Assembly (NCBI GenBank): GCA_044223995.1
Contig: JBGALE010000001.1
Location: 1,240,001 to 1,304,000, forward strand
Length of the DNA: 64,000 bases
Source: JACMLD01 sp044223995
GTDB taxonomy: Bacteria; Bacteroidota; Bacteroidia; Chitinophagales; Chitinophagaceae
Direction of reading: 5' to 3'
The position numbers were made by a program, and so were the translations under genes. Positions 45,250 through 54,325 of the stretch are shown here, in pieces (the stretch's first letter is position 1; each line of letters starts with the position of its first letter). Below the pieces are notes generated by a model. The model was not told the DNA's origin, did not search any database, and worked only from the letters and a program-made list of their open reading frames with translations.

Positions 45250-45803
45250 GATAATCCTCCTTCTTTTAGGATACCAATTAATTTTTGTTTTGCACGGTGG
45301 TACTGTGTCCGCACCGTATTATGAGATATGCCCAGCATGTTACCAATTTCTTCCTGGGGTATTTCTTCCAGCAGGTACAGGCTCACTACAGTACGGTAAC
45401 CCACTGGTAATTGCTGTATGGCTTTTCTCACTTCATCCACTTTATACTGAAACGCATCTTCATCCACACTGTCCGTATCGCCTTTGTCCGCTACCTGCGT
45501 TGTTTCAATATCTACCAGTTGCAGTTTTTTTTTGCGCAGCAGGGTGATGGACTTATTTATCACGATTCTTTTCAGCCAGGCACCAAACGTACTGTTGTAC
45601 CGGAAATCATTTAAATGCCTGAACGCATCTACAAAAGCCTCCTGCAACACATCTTCTGCATCACCCACATTGTTCACAATCCGCAGGCTGGTATTAAACA
45701 TCGCTTTTGAATATTTGCTGTACAATTGGCTGTACCCGAGACTGTCTCCCTGTTTGCATCGCTCTACCAGTTCGTCGTACGCTATGTTGGCCGTGAGTTC
45801 CAA
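45246..45803 (-). CDS. ECF-type RNA polymerase sigma factor
   Basis: The 185-residue product has sigma region 2 (LYSKYSKAMFNTSLRIV, then DAEDVLQEAFVDAF) and region 4 (LPVGYRTVVSLYLLEEIP, then EIGNMLGISHNTVRTQYHRAKQKL). Group: ECF with a membrane anti-sigma partner downstream. The start is TTG at 45803; a stop lies 13 codons upstream and no ATG precedes region 2, so TTG (or a rarer ATT further up) is the only option. It heads a three-gene unit. Confidence 0.93.
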   Translation of the reverse strand: MELTANIAYDELVERCKQGDSLGYSQLYSKYSKAMFNTSLRIVNNVGDAEDVLQEAFVDAFRHLNDFRYNSTFGAWLKRIVINKSITLLRKKKLQLVDIETTQVADKGDTDSVDEDAFQYKVDEVRKAIQQLPVGYRTVVSLYLLEEIPQEEIGNMLGISHNTVRTQYHRAKQKLIGILKEGGLS

Positions 45804-45986
45804 TGTTGGTGATAATGTGGTGTTTGAAATAAGGTCGTACTAACCTGCAGGATGTTACAACATTTGTTAAATTTTTTTCAGAATCCAGCGGGGAAGCGCC
45901 TTTTATTGACACAAATTAATTGATTTGAAGCTGTGGCATACAGCCTAAATTTCCGCACAAACCCTACCCATCCGCCCCGATTTTCT

Positions 45987-45994
45987 TACTTTCG
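45987..45994 (+). promoter_or_regulatory. -7-like element of glutaryl-CoA dehydrogenase gene
   Basis: TACTTTCG, one mismatch from TAnnTTTG, 34 nt before ATG 46029. Confidence 0.4.
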
Positions 45995-46028
45995 TGGCGC
46001 TTTTTAGAGAATTAAAAACCTGCTTGCT

Positions 46029-47207
46029 ATGGCCAACGACCTGTTTCAGAGCCCGGATTATTACCTGTTAGATGAACTGCTGACCGATGAACAAAGACTC
46101 ATCCGGGAAACTGTTCGCGCATACGTCAAAAAAGAGATTTCACCCATTATTGAAGATTATGCCCAAAAGGCAGAATTCCCGCAGCAAATTGTTCGGCAAC
46201 TGGGCGAACTGGGCTGCTTTGGGCCAACTGTTCCGGAACAGTATGGTGGTGGCGGGCTGGATTATATCAGTTACGGGCTGATGATGCAAGAGTTGGAAAG
46301 AGGTGACAGCGGCGTACGATCTACCGCCTCTGTGCAGGGTTCACTGGTCATGTTTCCCATCTACACCTATGGAAGTGAAGAACAGCGTAAAAAATACCTT
46401 CCCAAACTGGCCAGTGGCGAATGGCTCGGTTGTTTTGGACTTACGGAACCAAATCATGGCAGTAACCCCGACGGTATGCTGACCAATATTAAAGATGCAG
46501 GCAGCCATGTTATATTAAATGGTTCAAAGATGTGGATCAGCAATGCACCTTATTCGCAGGTGGCCGTGGTATGGGCCAAGGACGAGAGCGGCACCGTAAG
46601 AGGTGTCATCGTTGAGCGCGGTATGGAAGGGTTTACCACACCCACCACGCATGGCAAATGGAGCCTTCGGGCCAGTGCTACCGGCGAACTGGTATTTGAT
46701 AATGTAAAAGTGCCAAAGGAAAATGTTTTACCCAATGTAAAAGGTCTGAAAGGCCCATTGAGTTGTCTCACCAAGGCGCGCTATGGCATTGCCTGGGGAA
46801 CGATTGGCGCTGCCATGGATTGTTATGATACTGCGCTGCGGTATTCAAAAGAGCGGGTGCAGTTCGACCGGCCGATCGGTGGCTTTCAACTGCAGCAAAA
46901 GAAACTGGCGGAAATGATTACAGAAATCACCAAGGCACAATTACTGAACTGGCGCCTGGGTGTTTTAATGAACGACAACCGTGCTACACCGGCACAGGTA
47001 AGTATGGCCAAACGCAATGGTTGTGAAATAGCGCAGAACATAGCCCGCGATGCCAGGCAGATGCTGGGTGGTATGGGTATAACGGGTGAATACAGTATCA
47101 TGCGGCACATGATGAACCTGGAGAGTGTTGTAACATACGAGGGAACTCACGATATTCATTTGCTGATTACCGGTATGGACGTAACGGGCTTCAATGCATT
47201 CAAGTAA
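46029..47207 (+). CDS. acyl-CoA dehydrogenase, glutaryl-CoA dehydrogenase type
   Basis: FAD enzyme that oxidises and decarboxylates glutaryl-CoA to crotonyl-CoA in lysine/tryptophan breakdown. The 392-residue product has GVRSTASVQGSLVMFPI, where GCDH uses the Arg to bind the gamma-carboxylate, GCFGLTEPNHGSNP (FAD/substrate), and the catalytic base Glu at about residue 371 in VTYEGTHDIH. The C-terminal ITGxxAF end also fits GCDH rather than short-chain dehydrogenases. Its stop codon is the first base triplet of a heptamer array. Confidence 0.92.
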   Translation: MANDLFQSPDYYLLDELLTDEQRLIRETVRAYVKKEISPIIEDYAQKAEFPQQIVRQLGELGCFGPTVPEQYGGGGLDYISYGLMMQELERGDSGVRSTASVQGSLVMFPIYTYGSEEQRKKYLPKLASGEWLGCFGLTEPNHGSNPDGMLTNIKDAGSHVILNGSKMWISNAPYSQVAVVWAKDESGTVRGVIVERGMEGFTTPTTHGKWSLRASATGELVFDNVKVPKENVLPNVKGLKGPLSCLTKARYGIAWGTIGAAMDCYDTALRYSKERVQFDRPIGGFQLQQKKLAEMITEITKAQLLNWRLGVLMNDNRATPAQVSMAKRNGCEIAQNIARDARQMLGGMGITGEYSIMRHMMNLESVVTYEGTHDIHLLITGMDVTGFNAFK

Positions 47208-47281
47208 TTAATAATTAATAATTAAGAATTAATAATTAAGAATTAAGAATTAAGAATTAAGAATTAAGAATTAAGAATTTT
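47205..47281 (+). repeat. tandem heptamer array (T/G)AATTAA
   Basis: Ten consecutive copies of TAATTAA or GAATTAA in phase (47205-47274) and a final GAATTTT. The first unit contains the TAA stop codon of the dehydrogenase gene. Confidence 0.9.
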
Positions 47282-47293
47282 ATTTCGTTAAAA

Positions 47294-47377
47294 ACATATC
47301 ACCCAAAACTCAAAACACGAAACCCAAAACTTATTACTTAGAACTTAAAACTCAAGACTCAAAACTCAAAACTTCTT
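47294..47377 (+). repeat. degenerate heptanucleotide array, AC-initiated words
   Basis: Twelve consecutive 7-nt words all beginning with AC: ACATATC, ACCCAAA, ACTCAAA, ACACGAA, ACCCAAA, ACTTATT, ACTTAGA, ACTTAAA, ACTCAAG, ACTCAAA, ACTCAAA, ACTTCTT. It fills the space up to the aroK start. Confidence 0.8.
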
Positions 47378-47389
47378 ATCCAGCGCCTC

Positions 47390-47896
47390 ATGCGAATTTT
47401 CTTAATCGGTTTTATGGGTTCAGGAAAAACACATTGGGGGAAAATATTATCCCGCCGGTTACAGGTACCGTTTTACGATTTGGATGAAGCGATCAGCGAA
47501 ATAGAAAACAAAACAGTGCGCCAGATTTTTCACGATGAAGGCGAAGAGTATTTCAGGGTTAAGGAACAAGAAGTGCTGGAAGCCATTATTGATGATCATG
47601 AAAATGTAGTGGTGTCTACAGGTGGCGGCACTCCCTGCTTTTTCAATAATATAGACCTGATGAAAAAAAATGGTACCGTGATCTGGCTGAATACTTCGGT
47701 GGATGTATTGGTACAGCGCCTGGTAAAAGAAAAACAATCCCGCCCATTGATAAAAAATATTTCAGACAATGACCTCCGTAGTTTCATTGTAAAAAAATTG
47801 CAGGACAGGCGGCTCTATTACGAGCAGGCGGATGTAATGCTGCAGGAAGAAGCGGTTACTATTGATTCACTATTAAAACAGATCCAGGATGCATAG
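47390..47896 (+). CDS. aroK: shikimate kinase
   Basis: Phosphorylates shikimate in aromatic amino acid synthesis. The 168-residue product has the P-loop GFMGSGKTHWG, DLDEAISE, the substrate Arg region EYFRVKEQEVL, GGGTPCF and the lid Arg in QSRPLIKNI. Size is normal. The start codon lies 12 nt beyond a heptamer array, and the gene overlaps DUF423 by 8 nt. Confidence 0.96.
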   Translation: MRIFLIGFMGSGKTHWGKILSRRLQVPFYDLDEAISEIENKTVRQIFHDEGEEYFRVKEQEVLEAIIDDHENVVVSTGGGTPCFFNNIDLMKKNGTVIWLNTSVDVLVQRLVKEKQSRPLIKNISDNDLRSFIVKKLQDRRLYYEQADVMLQEEAVTIDSLLKQIQDA

Positions 47897-48278
47897 ATGG
47901 TTTTTAATGGTTGCGGCATTGCTCGGCGCTTTGTCGGTTGCACTCGGCGCATTCGCCGCACATGGGTTAAAACAGATTGTACCCGCTGAAACCGTAGCTA
48001 CTTTTGAAACAGGGGTACGTTACCAGTTTTATCATGTATTTGCTTTACTTGCAGTGGCCATATTGTATGAGAAATTTCCGGGGGCATTGCTCCGCTGGGC
48101 TGGTAATTGCTTCCAGATAGGCATTGTATTATTCTCTGGTTCATTATACCTGATGACAGCACTCAAATCAGCCGATACTGTGGGTACCAGCAGCATTGGG
48201 TTCATAACACCCTTCGGTGGTTTGTTTTTTATTGCCGGATGGATATTGATGTTATTCGCATTTATCAGGAAAGCATAG
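47889..48278 (+). CDS. DUF423 family membrane protein
   Basis: The 129-residue product has four membrane segments and the DUF423 (YgdD/TMEM256) signatures GALSVALGAFAAHGLK near the start, YQFYHVFALLAVAIL and TPFGGLFFIAGW. Function unknown. It overlaps aroK by 8 nt and precedes the Dph6-like gene by 2 nt, so the three form one transcript. Confidence 0.93.
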   Translation: MHRWFLMVAALLGALSVALGAFAAHGLKQIVPAETVATFETGVRYQFYHVFALLAVAILYEKFPGALLRWAGNCFQIGIVLFSGSLYLMTALKSADTVGTSSIGFITPFGGLFFIAGWILMLFAFIRKA

Positions 48279-48280
48279 TA

Positions 48281-48928
48281 ATGAAAATAGGTTGCTCATG
48301 GAGCGGGGGAAAAGACAGTTGCTTTGCACTAATGCAGGCGATCAAAGAAGGTCATCAACCAGTTGCACTGGTAAATATGATGAACGAAAACGGGAAGATA
48401 TCCCGTTCACACGGATTACCTTTCTCCATACTGAATCAACAGGCAGATGCCATGCAATTACCTATTGTGGCGACACCTACTACCTGGGAAGCATACGAAG
48501 AAAAATTTGTAACCGTGCTGTCTGTTATTAAAAATGAATATGACGTTGAAGCCATGGTCTTTGGCGACATTGATTTGCAGGCACACCGCGACTGGGAAGA
48601 AATGGTTTGTGCAAAAGCAGGCCTTGTTGCTCAACTGCCTATCTGGCAAAAAGATCGGAAAGAACTGGTGATGCAAATGCTGCAGGCAGGCATACAAACC
48701 ATGATCGTTTCCTGCAATACAACCATGGGTGAATCATTTTTGGGTAAGATAATATCGCCCGAAGTCGTGATCGAACTGGAAAAAGCAGGCGTAGATGTTT
48801 GTGGTGAAAATGGTGAGTTCCATACATTGGTGCTCAACTGTCCTTTATTCAGTAAAAAAATTGATGTGCCTTCCTATAGCACCATCCTGCACAATGATTA
48901 CTGGTTTGTCCAGTGGAACAATGTTTAA
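48281..48928 (+). CDS. Dph6-related ATP pyrophosphatase
   Basis: The 215-residue product is an N-type ATP pyrophosphatase related to eukaryotic diphthine-ammonia ligase. It has the PP-loop SWSGGKDSCFALMQA at residues 6-20, the VFGDIDLQAHRDW motif, and GENGEFHTLVLNCPLF, which is the Dph6 signature. Diphthamide itself is not made by bacteria, so the bacterial substrate is open. ATG 48281 gives MKIGCSWSGGKDS; longer frames run through DUF423. Its stop overlaps the convergent kinase gene by 4 nt. Confidence 0.88.
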   Translation: MKIGCSWSGGKDSCFALMQAIKEGHQPVALVNMMNENGKISRSHGLPFSILNQQADAMQLPIVATPTTWEAYEEKFVTVLSVIKNEYDVEAMVFGDIDLQAHRDWEEMVCAKAGLVAQLPIWQKDRKELVMQMLQAGIQTMIVSCNTTMGESFLGKIISPEVVIELEKAGVDVCGENGEFHTLVLNCPLFSKKIDVPSYSTILHNDYWFVQWNNV

Positions 48929-50853
48929 AGCGGAACAGTAAATGTAGTAGTAGTGCCTTCTTTGTTCTGCACAAAAAATTCTCCGTCGATGGTTTCCATA
49001 CGCTTCCGCATATTGTTGAGGCCGTTTCCAAATTCACGTAGTTTCTCGAGGTTGATGCCGACGCCATTGTCCCTGATTTTTACTTCTACTTTTCCCAGTG
49101 ATAAACTGATCGTGATCCATACATCCTTTGCTTTGGAATGTTTAGCAACATTATTCAAAGCTTCCTTGATGCATAGAAACAGGTTCCTTCTTTTTTCCCC
49201 GCTCATTTCCGTGGAAGGAATGGTTTCGGGATTTTCAAAATGACAACTGATATGAGTGCTTTCAAAAAATTCAAAAGCATATGCACGGATATAGGCAACC
49301 ATATTATCCAGTTTGTCGTTCGAGCTGCTCATGGTCCAGATAATGGTGTTCATCTTACTCAGCAGATCATTGGCATTGTTGGATATCTTGTCTATTTCCG
49401 GAAGGGTATTATCCTTCATTTTTGTTTTTACAATCTCACTCATCAAACGGATGGCGGTAACACCTGAACCCAGCTCATCATGCATATCGGTGGAGATGCG
49501 GTTGCGTTCTTCCTGTTTTGCCTCCACGATGGCAAGTTGTTTTTCAAACTCCTTTCTTTCGTTCTCCAATTTTAGTCTTTCCCTTTCCCTGGTACGGTCG
49601 ATCAGGTCGCGGCGGTTTTTAAATGCGAGCGCCATGAGGAAGAATATCAACTCTACCGTTAAGCCCAGTTCGTAATAAAACAATGACACTTTCCAGATGG
49701 TCGGTTCTTTTTTGCCAAGGATCGTTGGGTCGCGTATGAGTACCAGCGAAGCGATACCGGCCACCAGGTAGAGAAAGTGGCCAACTGCCAGGTAGTTGAG
49801 CATTTTATTATTGTGTACAATGGCATATACAATAAATACAACTGTTGTGAGCGACCAAACATATTTGGTACTGTTTTCCACCTGGTCCTGCAGGTAAAAA
49901 TTGTCGCTGGAAAAATTCAGTATTGTAAAAATGATAAGTACGAATATGATAAAAGCCTGGTTTGCCACAAATAGCTTGTGCAGGAAAGGGAACCTTTTTT
50001 TTGCCTCGATAAATTTTCGCAGGAAAATAAAATAAAAGAAAGTACCCATACTTTGAATAACGAAATCGAGATAACTCTCAAAGTAATTATTAAAATAGGT
50101 GGGTGTTCGGAAATAAATTGATTTCAGGAAAAAAAGTGTTGCCATCAGGAGGGCAAATATGGAATAATACAAAAATTCGAGTGTGCCATTCAGGATAAAA
50201 ACAGCCAGTGAATAAAAAATCATCATCATCAGTATGCCCACAATGATGTAGGTATACATTGTTTCATTGTTTTCAGAAACACGGAAGTTTTTATTGAAAG
50301 CTGCGATATAATAGTCACGCACGATGCGCAGGTCAAGGACATTGACAGATGTTTTTACAAACTTTACTTTCAGGTAATAAGTATGAGTATCGTGTGCGGG
50401 AATCCTCAATTTCCGAAAACCCGTAGAATCACTGATGGGTGGATATTCATTCACAACTGGCATGACCTTGTGCAGCGAATCATCAAAACGAAAAAGCTGG
50501 ATACTGGTAAAATACAAACCGGGTAAAAAATAAACACTGATACCTGTGTCCGCCGAATTTTCCAGCCGAAACTGGAAATACCAATCGCTTTCCACCTGGC
50601 GCGCACTCAACTGGTGACGAAACAGGTTAGGAATGGGTTTTGCAAAAGGAACGGCAGACAAATCATTGGTGTTGACGGTATGCGTTTTGTCACGGTAAAA
50701 CAAACATTTATCGCTCAGGGAATCGGCTAATATAATTTTTGAAACATCTACCGGAACAGGCAATTGCTGGGCCTGCAGGAACGCTGGTATTGCCAAACCC
50801 AGCCATACCAGGAGTATGGCTACAGAATTTTTCAATGATAAGGACAGCTTCAT
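48925..50853 (-). CDS. 7TM-DISM sensor histidine kinase (HisKA_3/NarX-like)
   Basis: The 642-residue product has a signal peptide, a 7TMR-DISM extracellular domain (residues about 50-190), seven membrane segments to about residue 415, a coiled coil (RTRERERLKLENERKEFEKQ) and a HisKA_3 kinase: H-box RISTDMHDELGSGV with His near residue 458, EALNNVAKHSKA (N-box) and IRDNGVGI with GNGLNNMRKRM (G-boxes). Such kinases normally pair with a LuxR-type regulator, which is absent here. ATG 50853 (MKLSLSLKN) is preferred over an upstream start. Confidence 0.92.
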   Translation of the reverse strand: MKLSLSLKNSVAILLVWLGLAIPAFLQAQQLPVPVDVSKIILADSLSDKCLFYRDKTHTVNTNDLSAVPFAKPIPNLFRHQLSARQVESDWYFQFRLENSADTGISVYFLPGLYFTSIQLFRFDDSLHKVMPVVNEYPPISDSTGFRKLRIPAHDTHTYYLKVKFVKTSVNVLDLRIVRDYYIAAFNKNFRVSENNETMYTYIIVGILMMMIFYSLAVFILNGTLEFLYYSIFALLMATLFFLKSIYFRTPTYFNNYFESYLDFVIQSMGTFFYFIFLRKFIEAKKRFPFLHKLFVANQAFIIFVLIIFTILNFSSDNFYLQDQVENSTKYVWSLTTVVFIVYAIVHNNKMLNYLAVGHFLYLVAGIASLVLIRDPTILGKKEPTIWKVSLFYYELGLTVELIFFLMALAFKNRRDLIDRTRERERLKLENERKEFEKQLAIVEAKQEERNRISTDMHDELGSGVTAIRLMSEIVKTKMKDNTLPEIDKISNNANDLLSKMNTIIWTMSSSNDKLDNMVAYIRAYAFEFFESTHISCHFENPETIPSTEMSGEKRRNLFLCIKEALNNVAKHSKAKDVWITISLSLGKVEVKIRDNGVGINLEKLREFGNGLNNMRKRMETIDGEFFVQNKEGTTTTFTVPL

Positions 50854-50966
50854 ATTTTCAGCAGGTTTTGGTTGGACCGGCAAAGGATGGTTTGTCAGGC
50901 AAGAAAATTACAACTTTCTTTTAGTAAAGCAGTAATTCCATTCGGTTGCCGGGTTGGTTATATGCT

Positions 50967-50974
50967 TATCTTTG
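50967..50974 (+). promoter_or_regulatory. -7 promoter element of ftsK
   Basis: TATCTTTG, exact match, 5 nt before ATG 50980. It settles the start: a longer frame from 50872 would begin upstream of the promoter. Confidence 0.6.
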
Positions 50975-50979
50975 CCGGC

Positions 50980-53505
50980 ATGGCAAACAAGCTTACATCG
51001 AAAAAGAGCCAGGCGCCTGATCCGGATAAATTGAAACCTGAAAAAGAAGAGCAATTGCCCGTGAAGGACCTGGTTAAGGATGAACGCACTCATAAGATTG
51101 TGGGGGCAGGTCTGATATTGCTTGCATTTTTTCTTTTTGTCGCATTTACTTCCTACCTGTTTACGTGGAAAGAAGACCAGGATAAAGTATTCAAAGGTGC
51201 TTCCATATTATTACCCTCGGCGCAGGACAAGGCGGCCAACCTGCTTGGTAACCTGGGCGCCTATATATCTCATTTCTTTTTTTACAAGGGATTTGGTGTA
51301 GCCTCTTTCCTGCTCTGCACTTTCTTTTTTGTATCGGGAGTTAATTTATTATTTGGAAAAAAATTCTTTTCCATCTGGCGTAATGTAAAGTATGTGCTCA
51401 GTGGCCTGGTTTTTTTCAGCGTCGCTTTGTCATTCATCATGCGTGGAAATGGTTTTCCATGGGGTGGAGCATTTGGTGATAATATCAGTGATTTCTTTAT
51501 ACGGGCCATCGGTTGGGTGGGAACTGCTGCATTGTTATTGGTGACTGGCCTTGCTTATATCATTTGGCGATTCAACCCGGTCTTCAAAGTGCCCAAACTG
51601 CCCGAAAGAAAAACTATGCTGGCAACTACTGACGACGGTACCCTGGAAGATATAAGTGCGGATAATGACGATGATGCTGCAAAATTATTTGTGGAAGAAG
51701 CGCCAGGCATTAAAGGCAATACGTTGAAAAAGGGAAATGGCGTAGTGGTTATCCCGCCGAAGAATGACAACAACAGCAACCCGGTGACTGACTTTAAAAT
51801 TGTCGAGAAAGAAGCCGCCATGGAAGAAGAGCCGGTTGAGGAAGAATCCCCCATGGTGGAGACGATTCTACCGCCGCTGGTAAAAGAACCGGTTAAACCA
51901 CAGGAACCGGCTTTACATCTGCCGCTTGAAATAAAAACAATGCCCACCAACCAAACAGCACTTGAAGAGGAAAGTGATATCAAAAAACCGGATGACATCG
52001 CCCCTTATGAGCCAACGCTCGATTTAAGGGATTATAAATATCCTTCACTGAATTTACTGGAAACACATGGCAGCGAAAAAATAGTGCAGGATACAAGTGA
52101 ACTGGAAACACACAAAAACCAGATCATTAATACACTGAAGAATTACGATATTGATATCCAGAAAATTTCTGCCACCGTAGGTCCTACAGTAACGCTGTAT
52201 GAAATTGTTCCTGCAGCCGGCGTTCGTATTTCAAGGATAAAAAACCTGGAAGATGATATTGCACTCAGCCTTGCTGCATTGGGTATCCGTATTATTGCGC
52301 CGATACCGGGAAAGGGAACGATTGGTATTGAGGTTCCCAATATAAAGAAGACCGTTGTTAGCATGAAAACCCTGCTGGCTTCTGAGAAATTCCAGTCCAG
52401 TAATTACAACCTGCCCATTGCTATCGGAAAAAAGATCGATAATGAAAATTTCATTGTTGATCTAACCACCATGCCGCACTTATTGATGGCAGGCGCCACC
52501 GGCCAGGGTAAGTCGGTGGGTGTAAATGCCATTCTTGTTTCATTACTGTATAAAAAGCACCCATCTCAGTTGAAACTGGTGCTGGTCGATCCAAAGAAAG
52601 TGGAGCTGAGTTTGTACCGGGTCATTGAAAAACATTTCCTGGCTAAATTACCCGGGGAGGAGGAGTCTATCATTACCGATACAAAGAAAGTGATCCATAC
52701 ATTGAATGCATTGTGTATTGAGATGGACAACCGCTATGATTTGTTGAAAGAAGCCGGTGCAAGAAATATCAAGGAGTACAACGATAAATTCATCCGCCGC
52801 CGGCTCAATCCACAAAAAGGTCACCAGTACCTGCCGTTTATCGTACTGGTCATAGATGAGTTTGCAGATTTGATCATGACTGCTGGTAAGGAAGTGGAGA
52901 TGCCGATTGCACGTTTGGCACAGTTGGCAAGGGCAGTGGGTATTCACCTTATCATCGCTACGCAACGTCCTTCTGTCAATATCATCACGGGTACCATCAA
53001 AGCTAACTTCCCGGCGCGTATTGCGTTTAAAGTGTCGTCTAAAATCGACTCAAGAACCATTCTCGATACCGGTGGCGCCGAGCAACTGATAGGAAAAGGT
53101 GATATGCTGATTTCCTACAATGGGGAAATAACACGACTGCAATGTGCATTTGTTGATACACCAGAAGTGGAAGGCATTACCGAATTCATCGGCGACCAGC
53201 GCGGTTATCCGCAGGCATTCCTCCTGCCTGAATATGTAGATGAGAAAGAACTGGAGGGAAAAGATTTTGATTTAAATGACAGGGATCCCCTGTTCGATGA
53301 CGCCGCAAGACTGATTGTACAGAACCAGGTGGGCAGTACTTCACTGCTGCAAAGAAGGATGAAGCTCGGCTATAACCGTGCAGGCCGGTTAATGGATCAA
53401 TTGGAGGCTGCAGGTGTAGTAGGCCCCAACCAGGGCAGCAAGGCAAGGGATGTATTGATAAAAACCGAATCTGAATTGCAGCAACACCTGGATGCGATGG
53501 GGTGA
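50980..53505 (+). CDS. ftsK: DNA translocase FtsK/SpoIIIE
   Basis: Chromosome-segregating, septum-located DNA pump. The 841-residue product has four N-terminal membrane segments (to about residue 200), an acidic and Pro-rich linker of about 180 residues, and the motor: Walker A GATGQGKSVGVN at about residue 505, Walker B VLVIDEFADL at about 621, RAVGIHLIIATQRPSVNI and a C-terminal winged-helix gamma domain from about 777 (VGSTSLLQRRMKLGYNRAGR). All motor motifs are intact. Start set by the promoter element just upstream. Confidence 0.96.
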   Translation: MANKLTSKKSQAPDPDKLKPEKEEQLPVKDLVKDERTHKIVGAGLILLAFFLFVAFTSYLFTWKEDQDKVFKGASILLPSAQDKAANLLGNLGAYISHFFFYKGFGVASFLLCTFFFVSGVNLLFGKKFFSIWRNVKYVLSGLVFFSVALSFIMRGNGFPWGGAFGDNISDFFIRAIGWVGTAALLLVTGLAYIIWRFNPVFKVPKLPERKTMLATTDDGTLEDISADNDDDAAKLFVEEAPGIKGNTLKKGNGVVVIPPKNDNNSNPVTDFKIVEKEAAMEEEPVEEESPMVETILPPLVKEPVKPQEPALHLPLEIKTMPTNQTALEEESDIKKPDDIAPYEPTLDLRDYKYPSLNLLETHGSEKIVQDTSELETHKNQIINTLKNYDIDIQKISATVGPTVTLYEIVPAAGVRISRIKNLEDDIALSLAALGIRIIAPIPGKGTIGIEVPNIKKTVVSMKTLLASEKFQSSNYNLPIAIGKKIDNENFIVDLTTMPHLLMAGATGQGKSVGVNAILVSLLYKKHPSQLKLVLVDPKKVELSLYRVIEKHFLAKLPGEEESIITDTKKVIHTLNALCIEMDNRYDLLKEAGARNIKEYNDKFIRRRLNPQKGHQYLPFIVLVIDEFADLIMTAGKEVEMPIARLAQLARAVGIHLIIATQRPSVNIITGTIKANFPARIAFKVSSKIDSRTILDTGGAEQLIGKGDMLISYNGEITRLQCAFVDTPEVEGITEFIGDQRGYPQAFLLPEYVDEKELEGKDFDLNDRDPLFDDAARLIVQNQVGSTSLLQRRMKLGYNRAGRLMDQLEAAGVVGPNQGSKARDVLIKTESELQQHLDAMG

Positions 53506-53573
53506 TGCTCCTTTAACGGTTTCTTTTTAAACTCTTTTTAACCACTGCCGTCAGAAGAAAGTCTTTGAAACCA

Positions 53574-53581
53574 TATCTTTG
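53574..53581 (+). promoter_or_regulatory. -7 promoter element of lolA-like gene
   Basis: TATCTTTG, exact match, 35 nt before ATG 53617. Confidence 0.55.
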
Positions 53582-53616
53582 CGCGCAGACTTATTGTACA
53601 CAAAACATTTCCACAG

Positions 53617-54273
53617 ATGAAGCAAATGTTAATGGCAGCTTTTCTTTTAGTAGCAACCAGTTCTTTCAGCCAAACTGCCAATGACCCCGCAGCCAAAAAA
53701 ATACTCGATGGTGTTAGCGCCAGGTTTAAAACTTATAAAGGTGTTCAGGCCAGCTTTTCCCTGAAAGTAGAAGATGGAAAAGGGAAGGTGCAGGGCAACC
53801 AGAAGGGAACGGTTTATATGAAAGGATCAAAATACCGTGTGACACTTTCCGGCAAGGAGAACAAAGAAATTTTTTGTGATGGCGTTACTATCTGGACATA
53901 CGATAAAGCAGCCAATGAAGTAACTGTTTCCAAATTTGATCCGACAGCCAAAACCATTACACCTCAAAACCTCCTTACAAATTTTTACGATAAAGATTTC
54001 CTGTACAAACTGAATGGCGAAAGCAAACAGGGGGGTAAAACATTGCAGGAAATAGAAATGACCCCACTCGATAAAGGCAAGACTTTTCATAAAGTGTATG
54101 TGTATGTAGACAAAGCACAGAAAAATATTTACAGTGCCAAAGTGCTTGATAAAAACGGCAACAAGTATACTTATACAGTAAACACGCTCAATGGAAATGC
54201 AGCGGTGGCAGAATCTATGTTTGTATTTGATAAAAGCAAATATCCCGGAGTAGAAGTAGTGGACTTGCAATAA
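53617..54273 (+). CDS. lolA: LolA-like outer-membrane lipoprotein carrier protein
   Basis: The 218-residue product has a signal peptide (MLMAAFLLVATSSFSQ) and the LolA open beta-barrel pattern: AKKILDGVSARFKTYKGVQA near the start, GTVYMKGSKYRV, FCDGVTIWTYDKAANEVTV, and FDKSKYPGVEVVDL at the end. LolA carries lipoproteins from inner to outer membrane; LolB is generally missing in Bacteroidota. A strong terminator follows. Confidence 0.88.
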   Translation: MKQMLMAAFLLVATSSFSQTANDPAAKKILDGVSARFKTYKGVQASFSLKVEDGKGKVQGNQKGTVYMKGSKYRVTLSGKENKEIFCDGVTIWTYDKAANEVTVSKFDPTAKTITPQNLLTNFYDKDFLYKLNGESKQGGKTLQEIEMTPLDKGKTFHKVYVYVDKAQKNIYSAKVLDKNGNKYTYTVNTLNGNAAVAESMFVFDKSKYPGVEVVDLQ

Positions 54274-54300
54274 TTAGTAAAAATGTTTATACAGCTATTG

Positions 54301-54325
54301 AAGGAACCGGTATGGTTCCTTTTTT
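54301..54325 (+). terminator. Rho-independent terminator of lolA
   Basis: An 8-bp perfect stem AAGGAACC/GGTTCCTT with a GGTAT loop and a run of six T, 27 nt after the stop codon. Confidence 0.85.

Noticed and set aside
48107..48280. Longer N-terminus for the Dph6-like protein
   Set aside because: It reads out of frame through DUF423; the PP-loop protein family begins at MKIGCSW.
50872..50979. Longer N-terminus for FtsK
   Set aside because: It would start upstream of the TATCTTTG element at 50967 and overlap the divergent kinase start.
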